Origin: Agrypnia vestita
Lineage: Eukaryota; Arthropoda; Insecta; Trichoptera; Phryganeidae
DNA length: 64,000 nt
Reading direction: 5' to 3'
Assembly (NCBI GenBank): GCA_016648135.1
Contig: JADDOH010002649.1
Location: 62,001-126,000, forward strand
Every line of letters starts with the position of its first letter. Position 1 is the first letter of the stretch. The position numbers and the translations under genes are program-made. The notes beneath the pieces are model-generated. The model had not been told where the DNA came from and made no database searches. It saw only the letters and a program-made list of their open reading frames with translations. Positions 63,775 through 64,000 of this stretch are shown one piece after another.

Positions 63775-64000
63775 TACCTATAAAACTCAATGTCTGTCTG
63801 TTTGTTCTCCATAAAAAACCACACCGTTTGTCCGGTTCGATTCAAATTTTGCATACTTATGCTTTAGAACCCGGCGGGTAACAAAGGCAACATTTTTCAT
63901 CTATTCTCGTATCCCTTCCCCTCCCCCTTACATATTTTCGATGCAAATCTGTACCGTTTGACCGATCGGACTCAAAATGTGGAAAATTATTCTTTAGAAC
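63775..64000 (+). repeat. Dispersed repeat Y, cut by window end
   Basis: 'aatgtctgtctgtttgttct', then two units with 'accgtttg' and 'ctttagaac', matching the complement of 10,135-10,435. Continues past the window. Confidence 0.65.

Overview
This 64 kb window is AT-rich, intron-poor-looking eukaryotic DNA, most likely from an insect; the order cannot be fixed from the sequence. The evidence is the repeat content: an RTE-clade non-LTR retrotransposon, many degraded non-LTR (LINE) 3' ends, Penelope-like element (PLE) remnants with hammerhead ribozyme motifs, a cecropia-like mariner, tRNA-derived SINEs and solo LTRs. I find no host protein-coding gene that I can support. Almost every long open frame is a transposon relic or a chance frame; the only large intact frame is the RTE polyprotein at 13,188-15,941.

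Layout. 1-9 kb: LINE 3' fragments on both strands, a partial LTR, two hammerhead motifs and a SINE. 9-13 kb: an inverted pair of PLE hammerhead relics, an internally tandem dispersed repeat (here called Y), a tRNA-like SINE head, and a dense array of heat-shock-element pentamers next to a dispersed repeat (X). 13-16 kb: a nearly complete RTE element with a 15-bp target duplication, inserted in or beside X. 16-22.8 kb: LINE and SINE pieces, a PLE GIY-YIG endonuclease fragment with its hammerhead, and two LTRs; one of these is a solo LTR that splits a LINE with a 4-bp duplication. 22.8-28.9 kb: mostly unassigned sequence. 29-39.5 kb: X again, LINE ends, two inverted hammerhead pairs and PLE protein fragments. 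40-52 kb: more SINE, LINE, PLE and LTR pieces; one LTR carries a 121-bp unit three times. 54-57 kb: a mariner with perfect terminal inverted repeats (TIRs), itself interrupted by an RTE-type 3' fragment that shares 193 bp with a neighbouring copy. 57-64 kb: further hammerhead, LINE, LTR and repeat relics.

The elements are nested: LTR in LINE, LTR in short repeat Z, SINE in LINE, SINE beside a PLE ribozyme, RTE in X, LINE piece in mariner. The most notable signals are (1) at least fifteen hammerhead-like motifs in several PLE subfamilies, nearly all with a self-complementary stem III, and (2) a roughly 190-bp heat-shock-element array inside a dispersed repeat, with weaker pentamer runs in the solo LTR family. 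Boundaries of degraded elements are approximate. Repeat names X, Y, Z, V and W are labels used only here.
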